From Candidatus Fermentibacter sp. (GTDB lineage: Bacteria; Fermentibacterota; Fermentibacteria; Fermentibacterales; Fermentibacteraceae): a stretch of DNA of 64,000 bases. The notes under the pieces were generated by a model. It saw only the letters and a list, made by a program, of their open reading frames with translations. It did not search any database and was not told where the DNA came from. Both the position numbers and the translations under genes were made by a program. Shown piece by piece: positions 59,883 to 64,000 of this stretch (the stretch's first letter is position 1; each line of letters starts with the position of its first letter). The DNA lies in contig JAUCPW010000029.1 of the NCBI GenBank assembly GCA_030373045.1, forward strand, positions 1-64,000, given 5' to 3'.

Positions 59883-60584
59883 ATGGGCCTTCTTTCGGCT
59901 TCCGAGGCGCGGCAGGTGGGCGACCTGCTCGCGGGCATGGCTAAGGAAGTCCATGTCAGACTCTACACCCAGAGGCTCAACTGCGGCGGCTGCCTCGACA
60001 CCGAGCGGATCCTGGCCGAGCTGGCCGGTCTGTCGCCGAGGATCTCGCTCGAGAAGCTGAATGCCCTCACCGACACCGTGCAGCGGGAATCGGACTCCAT
60101 CGAGGGGGTGCCTGCCATCATCGTTTCCGACGGCACGCACAACCGCGTCAGGCTCTACGGAACCCCCTCCGGATACGAGTTCTCGACCCTGCTGTCCATC
60201 ATCACCGACGCCGGCTCGGACAAGCCCGTGATCGAGCCCGCGACATCGGACTTCCTGGCTGCGCTGGACAGGGACCTCGTGATCCGCGTCTTCGTGACGC
60301 CCACCTGCCCGCACTGCCCGCGCGCAGCCGTGACCGCCGCCAGGCTCGCTGCAGCATGCCCCGGGGTCAGGGCCGACATAGTCGAGGCCGGCGAATTCCC
60401 CGATCTTTCGAGGCTGTACGGAGTCCAGGGCGTGCCCAGGACTGTGGTGAACGAGAAACTTTACCTGGAGGGTGCAATCCCTGAGGCGGCGTTCGTCAGG
60501 GCGCTCTCCGGGGCGCTCCCGTCCCTCGACTCCCTCGAGGGCCCGCGCGACCTCCTCTCGTTCCTGGACGCAGCCGGGGAATGA
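59883..60584 (+). CDS. Two-domain protein disulfide oxidoreductase (PDO/glutaredoxin-like)
   Basis: 233 residues from ATG 59883 after GGAGGG. It has two thioredoxin folds in tandem. The first has the motif RLNCGGCLDTERI (CGGC) and cis-Pro EGVPAIIVSDG; the second has TPTCPHCPRAAVTAARLA (CPHC) and cis-Pro VQGVPRTVVNEKLYLEGA. This is the layout of PDOs known mainly from thermophiles and anaerobes, which are recharged by TrxB-like reductases. It is 2 nt from trxB, so it is probably a substrate of it. The stop overlaps the next start (ATGA). Confidence 0.9.
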   Translation: MGLLSASEARQVGDLLAGMAKEVHVRLYTQRLNCGGCLDTERILAELAGLSPRISLEKLNALTDTVQRESDSIEGVPAIIVSDGTHNRVRLYGTPSGYEFSTLLSIITDAGSDKPVIEPATSDFLAALDRDLVIRVFVTPTCPHCPRAAVTAARLAAACPGVRADIVEAGEFPDLSRLYGVQGVPRTVVNEKLYLEGAIPEAAFVRALSGALPSLDSLEGPRDLLSFLDAAGE

Positions 60585-61360
60585 CAGCCCTCCCCCTCGT
60601 CCTGCTCTCTCTCCAGTCCTCCGTGGAGTTCCCCATGTCCTCCGACGGCAGGCTCGGGGTCTTCAAGTTCTTCGAATCCGACATAGCCCACTACGTCTTC
60701 TCAGAGATCGCGGCGTCCGTCACTCCCCTCACGGCTGGCAGGTTCTCGACCCGTCTGGGCCTCGAGGTCGACACATACATGGGCGAGAGCTGGAACAACC
60801 CCGACATGAAGTTCAACATCTACGGCGGGCACTGGAACATCAAGATCGAGTTCGCCTGGGACACGGGATGGGGCGAGGCAAGGCTCTACACGGACCACGA
60901 GTGCTTCCACAACATCGACATGTCCGACACGCTCTCCGAGTACATGAACAACGTGAAGGCGGGTGTCGTGCTCGACGCCCTCCCGCTTCCGAGGTTCGGG
61001 GATCCCGTCTTCCTGCCCTCGGGCGGGATGCCCTCGGGCTGGCTCTCCGCAGGGGTCTACCGCCCGCGGGGCGACGGATTCCAGAAGGGGCACGACTTCG
61101 ACTGGTCGATCCAGGGAGAGGCCGAGATGCCCCTGGGGGCCTGGCGCTCGTGGACCGGAGGCGTCAGGTACAGGCCGGAGTTCTTCTTCCACGAGGACGG
61201 GGCCGCGTCTTCGAGGCACAGGCTGGAGACTTACGCACGGTTCGCCCCGGGCGATGGAGACGAGGCCTTCGAGCTGCACCTCACGCACTACCCGAGGGAC
61301 ACGCAGCCCTTCAGGAGCCTCGAGGGCGAGACATTCGCCGGCCTCCGCTTCCTCTGGTAG
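60581..61360 (+). CDS. Exported beta-rich protein of unknown function
   Basis: 259 residues. A short hydrophobic N-terminus (MTALPLVLLSLQSSVEF) may be a signal peptide. The body alternates polar and aromatic residues (FNIYGGHWNIKIEFAWDTGW, GGVRYRPEFFFHEDG) and ends FAGLRFLW, in keeping with a small outer-membrane barrel or secreted beta-sandwich. No motif was recognised. Its ATGA coupling to the disulfide oxidoreductase is curious; the protein has only one or two cysteines, so it is unlikely to be an oxidoreductase client itself. Confidence 0.7.
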   Translation: MTALPLVLLSLQSSVEFPMSSDGRLGVFKFFESDIAHYVFSEIAASVTPLTAGRFSTRLGLEVDTYMGESWNNPDMKFNIYGGHWNIKIEFAWDTGWGEARLYTDHECFHNIDMSDTLSEYMNNVKAGVVLDALPLPRFGDPVFLPSGGMPSGWLSAGVYRPRGDGFQKGHDFDWSIQGEAEMPLGAWRSWTGGVRYRPEFFFHEDGAASSRHRLETYARFAPGDGDEAFELHLTHYPRDTQPFRSLEGETFAGLRFLW

Positions 61361-61394
61361 CCCCCGCCCATCCGGACCGCCCCCCAGAGCGCCG

Positions 61395-62657
61395 TCAGAC
61401 GGGGACGCCGCGCAAGAGCATCGGCGGGACGACCATGAAGCCCTTCCTCTCCGGGGTGCCGAGCGCCTCGATGCGTGACAGCAGGTCGAGCGGCCTCCAG
61501 TTCCACCTGAAGTCCTCCACCGGCCTGGCGGAACCGTTCTCGCACAGGAACACGCCGTCTCGAGTCATACCCGTGAGGATCAGCGACTTCTGGTCGACGT
61601 AGCGGATGTACCACAGGCGCCTGATCCGGAGGCACCTGCCGCTCTGCGCGGCCAGCTCGGAAGCGGTGCCGTGCGCGCCCCTGACCCCGAAGCAGCCGGG
61701 GTTGACCACTGCCGGCCTGCCCGACTTCTCCGCCCAGAACCTGTCGCACATCATCGTCCTGAGTATCCCGGAATCGATCCAGACCTGGTCCTCCGTGGCC
61801 AGTCCGTCTCCGTCGAAGGGCCTGCCTGGAACCTCCCCGTGGAGGTCGCTCTCGAGAGTGAACTCCTCGGAAGCCACCCGCTTCCCCTCCATGTCGCCGA
61901 AGACGGTGATCCCCTCGTCGGTGGTGCGGGCGTCGAGGGACATCAGCATGTAGGGCACCAGGTCGGCCACCGCCTGCGGCTCGAGGACGACGTCGATCGA
62001 GCCCGGCTCCGATGGTGAAGGATCGCGGGAGGCCTTCGCCTCGGCGATGACCTCGTCGATCGTGCTGCGAACCGGGATGTCGCGCCAGGCCTTCGACGAG
62101 ACCGACCTGTAGCTCGATCCGCTGCCGGCCTGCACGGTGATCTGGAAGGCCCCTTCGGTGGCCTCGTGGAAGCAGAGGTTGCCGGTGCTGGTGGCCAGCG
62201 CGATCCTGCTCGACTCCATCCGCGACGTACCGGCAGCCTCGGTCCCGGCTGCACCGGACGCCTCGACGGCGGCCGAGGCCGCGTCCATCCTGGGACCCGG
62301 TTCGACCCTGCCTGTCTCCTCGTCCCATGCGTCGACGAGGGGATAGATCTGACCTTCGTCGGCCGGGGGCACGTACTCCGGGTCCGGCGAGGACATCCGG
62401 AGCTTCTGCTCGGCCGTGCGCACGACTTCCGGTATGGCTCCTGCATCTATCCTGTGGGTGCGGTACTCGGCCTTCCTCGAGCCGTCGCCGACCCAGAGCC
62501 TCAGCTCCCGCCTGAAGGTGTCCATGTTCTGCGTCACGGAATTGCGGCCGAACCTGACCAGGGCGACCCTCTCCTCGTCGAGCTCGGCCACCGAATGCCC
62601 GACGGAGACCGCCCCCAGGACCTGCTGCACGAAGTCGAGCATCTCCTCGCGAGTCAT
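61395..62657 (-). CDS. tldE: TldE/PmbA-type subunit of the TldD-TldE protease
   Basis: 420 residues from ATG 62657, which overlaps the tldD stop (ATGA) and follows GGGGGAGGGG. VRFGRNSVTQNMDTFRRELR, QAVADLVPYMLMSLDART, RPFDGDGLATEDQVWIDSGI and GASELA-like HGTASELAAQSGR match the PmbA/TldE fold. TldE lacks the zinc motif and supports TldD, which holds it; the heterodimer trims small peptides and modified precursor peptides. About 150-290 differs from E. coli PmbA. No peptide-modification genes lie in the window. Confidence 0.87.
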   Translation of the reverse strand: MTREEMLDFVQQVLGAVSVGHSVAELDEERVALVRFGRNSVTQNMDTFRRELRLWVGDGSRKAEYRTHRIDAGAIPEVVRTAEQKLRMSSPDPEYVPPADEGQIYPLVDAWDEETGRVEPGPRMDAASAAVEASGAAGTEAAGTSRMESSRIALATSTGNLCFHEATEGAFQITVQAGSGSSYRSVSSKAWRDIPVRSTIDEVIAEAKASRDPSPSEPGSIDVVLEPQAVADLVPYMLMSLDARTTDEGITVFGDMEGKRVASEEFTLESDLHGEVPGRPFDGDGLATEDQVWIDSGILRTMMCDRFWAEKSGRPAVVNPGCFGVRGAHGTASELAAQSGRCLRIRRLWYIRYVDQKSLILTGMTRDGVFLCENGSARPVEDFRWNWRPLDLLSRIEALGTPERKGFMVVPPMLLRGVPV

Positions 62658-64000
62658 CTCACCCCTCCCCCGACGGTCACTCCGCGGAACCTGGCCGGAC
62701 TGGCCCCGTGCGTCATCCTCGCCCCCTGCATGGGCTCGCCCTTCCCGCAGGTCAGGAGCCCCATGGGCTGAAAGAACCTGGCATCGGCGATGCCGTCGCA
62801 GGAGCCCCAGAACTCGGTGGTGCGGGAGCCGTACAGCACCTTCTTGAGAGGCCTTCCGGGCTTCCCGTCGCGGATCTCGCGGAAGAAGTCGCCCCCGAAC
62901 TGGAAGTTCACCCTGTTCTGGTCGATGCTGAAGGAGCCCCTGCCCTCGATCAGGATGCCGTGCCTGACGCCCGCGATCAGCTCCTCCGGGGTCATCGGCG
63001 TCTCGGAGGGCTCGAGGTAGAAGTTGGGCTGCCTGTTGATCGGGAAATAGCCGAAGTCCTGCGCGCGGCAGCAGCCGCGGCTGGCGCTCCTGCCCACGAG
63101 CAGCGCCGTCTCGCGCACCGTGCCGAATTCCTGGAAGACGCCGTCCCTGATGGTGTGCCACTTCTGGCACGGGGTGCCGTCGTCGTCCCAGCCCCAGGAG
63201 GCGAGCCCGATCGGCATAGTGTTGTCGGCCGTGAAGTTGACGATCTCGGACCCGTACTTCAGGCTGCCCTGGTCGCCCAGGCCGACGAATGTGCGCCCGG
63301 CCATGTTGGCCTCCCAGCCCAGAGCCCTGTCGCTCTCGGTGGCATGGCCGACCGACTCGTGCATCGTGAGGCTCAGGTTGATGCCGTCGAGCACGAGGTC
63401 CATCACGCCGGACGGGCCTTCGGACGCCATCACCTTCTCCACGGCCTGGTCCCTGATGCGCTCCGATGCCGCGGGGAGGTCGTTCTCCCTGATCCACTCC
63501 CAGCCGGCAGCCCTGGCACCGGTCTGGAGCGATCTGTTCTGGGCGTCGCCGTCCTTCACCGCGTAGGCGAGGAGGAACGGCTGGGTGTGGACGAGGTGCG
63601 AGTCCACGAGCGTGCCGTCGGTGTTCGCGAAGACCCTGTCGATCCGCTCGGAGTACAGCTCGGCGTACGTCGTGCTGATCGCCGGGTCGGCGTTCAGGAT
63701 GCACGAGCACTGCTCGAGGAGGCCGATCTTCTCGGACGTGTCGATCCCGAAGGGATCCTCGACGCACGGCGACGAATACGAGCCCTGTACCGGCGCCTGG
63801 GGCGCGAGCCTCACGGGGGAGCCGGTGCGCCCCGCCCCGCTGCGGGCTATCCTGACCGCCCTCTCGACGGCCATGGCGACCGAATCCCTGCCGAGGCCGG
63901 TGGCCGAGGCGAAGCCCCAGCAGCCGCCGATTATCGCCCTGACGCCGACGCCTTCGCCCGAGGATGTCGCGGCCTCCTCCAGGCGCCTGTTCCTGAAGGC
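62654..64000 (-). CDS. tldD: TldD-type zinc metalloprotease subunit, 5' end outside the window
   Basis: The visible part holds about 448 residues, and the open frame continues past the right edge (GEGVGVRAIIGGCWGFASA precedes the in-frame ATG at 63874), so the start is not seen. LSLTMHESVGHATESDRAL contains the HExxxH zinc motif of TldD. GTVRETALLVGRSASRGCCR, RQPNFYLEPSETPMTPEEL and GILIEGRGSFSIDQNRVNFQ complete the family pattern. It acts with the TldE-type partner encoded directly downstream. Confidence 0.92.
   Translation of the reverse strand, partial: AFRNRRLEEAATSSGEGVGVRAIIGGCWGFASATGLGRDSVAMAVERAVRIARSGAGRTGSPVRLAPQAPVQGSYSSPCVEDPFGIDTSEKIGLLEQCSCILNADPAISTTYAELYSERIDRVFANTDGTLVDSHLVHTQPFLLAYAVKDGDAQNRSLQTGARAAGWEWIRENDLPAASERIRDQAVEKVMASEGPSGVMDLVLDGINLSLTMHESVGHATESDRALGWEANMAGRTFVGLGDQGSLKYGSEIVNFTADNTMPIGLASWGWDDDGTPCQKWHTIRDGVFQEFGTVRETALLVGRSASRGCCRAQDFGYFPINRQPNFYLEPSETPMTPEELIAGVRHGILIEGRGSFSIDQNRVNFQFGGDFFREIRDGKPGRPLKKVLYGSRTTEFWGSCDGIADARFFQPMGLLTCGKGEPMQGARMTHGASPARFRGVTVGGGVR

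Overview
The window comes from a GC-rich, didermic bacterium, most likely an uncultivated anaerobe of the Fibrobacteres-Chlorobi-Bacteroidetes (FCB) side of the tree; something like the candidate phylum Fermentibacteria (Hyd24-12) would fit. This placement is inference. It rests on a PorV-like outer-membrane protein beside a gingipain-type (C25) protease and secreted proteins ending in type-IX-like sorting domains, on LptD, Omp85 and heptose genes (an outer membrane with LPS), on 2-hydroxyacyl-CoA-dehydratase-type oxygen-sensitive iron-sulfur enzymes (anaerobiosis), and on heavy use of AGG for arginine. No rRNA or tRNA gene was seen.

Layout. (1) 1-8,286: a complete type I-C CRISPR-Cas operon on the minus strand (small ORF, cas3, cas5c, cas8c with an internal cas11c, cas7c, cas4, cas1, cas2), followed by a leader and the first repeat of an array that runs off the left edge. 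This block is visibly less GC-rich than the rest and looks acquired. (2) 8.6-9.7 kb: two small plus-strand genes. (3) 9.8-27.8 kb, minus strand: comM, yggS and divIVA, then a tightly packed run of eight exported or envelope genes: C25 peptidase, PorV-like protein, M6 metallopeptidase with a propeller, DUF5683-like protein, HExxH peptidase, propeller protein, a giant orphan outer-membrane protein and an Omp85 protein. I read it as a type-IX-like secretion and surface-protein module. (4) 27.8-28.7 kb: a gene-free stretch with a duplicated multi-hairpin element. (5) 28.7-34.0 kb, plus strand: a methyltransferase, a 2-hydroxyacyl-CoA-dehydratase-family subunit, an 865-residue double-domain member of the same family, and the ATP-driven activator. 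This is the most promising uncharacterised system here.

(6) 34.0-45.0 kb, minus strand: housekeeping. The classic ffh-rpsP-khpA-rimM-trmD-rplS-rnhB-yraN operon lies downstream of rfaE1-rfaE2-GT39-nifU-rsmB-PASTA-rpe-lipoprotein. (7) 45.0-56.8 kb, plus strand: DUF3467, a YbbR-like protein, an anchored protein, rpoZ, a PpiC-type foldase, an LpoA-like lipoprotein, a ROK kinase, lptD, HU, a glycosyltransferase, a sugar-phosphate transferase and a small repeat protein. (8) 56.8-64.0 kb: a large phosphorylase-like protein (minus), a thioredoxin operon (trxA, trxB, two-domain disulfide oxidoreductase, exported protein; plus), and a tldE-tldD pair (minus) whose tldD runs off the right edge.

Genes are packed with 1-4 nt start-stop overlaps (ATGA, GTGA, TTGA, TGATG). 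I used these, with Shine-Dalgarno (SD) sequences, to choose many starts. Very long antisense ORFs are a by-product of GC-rich third codon positions and were left out.
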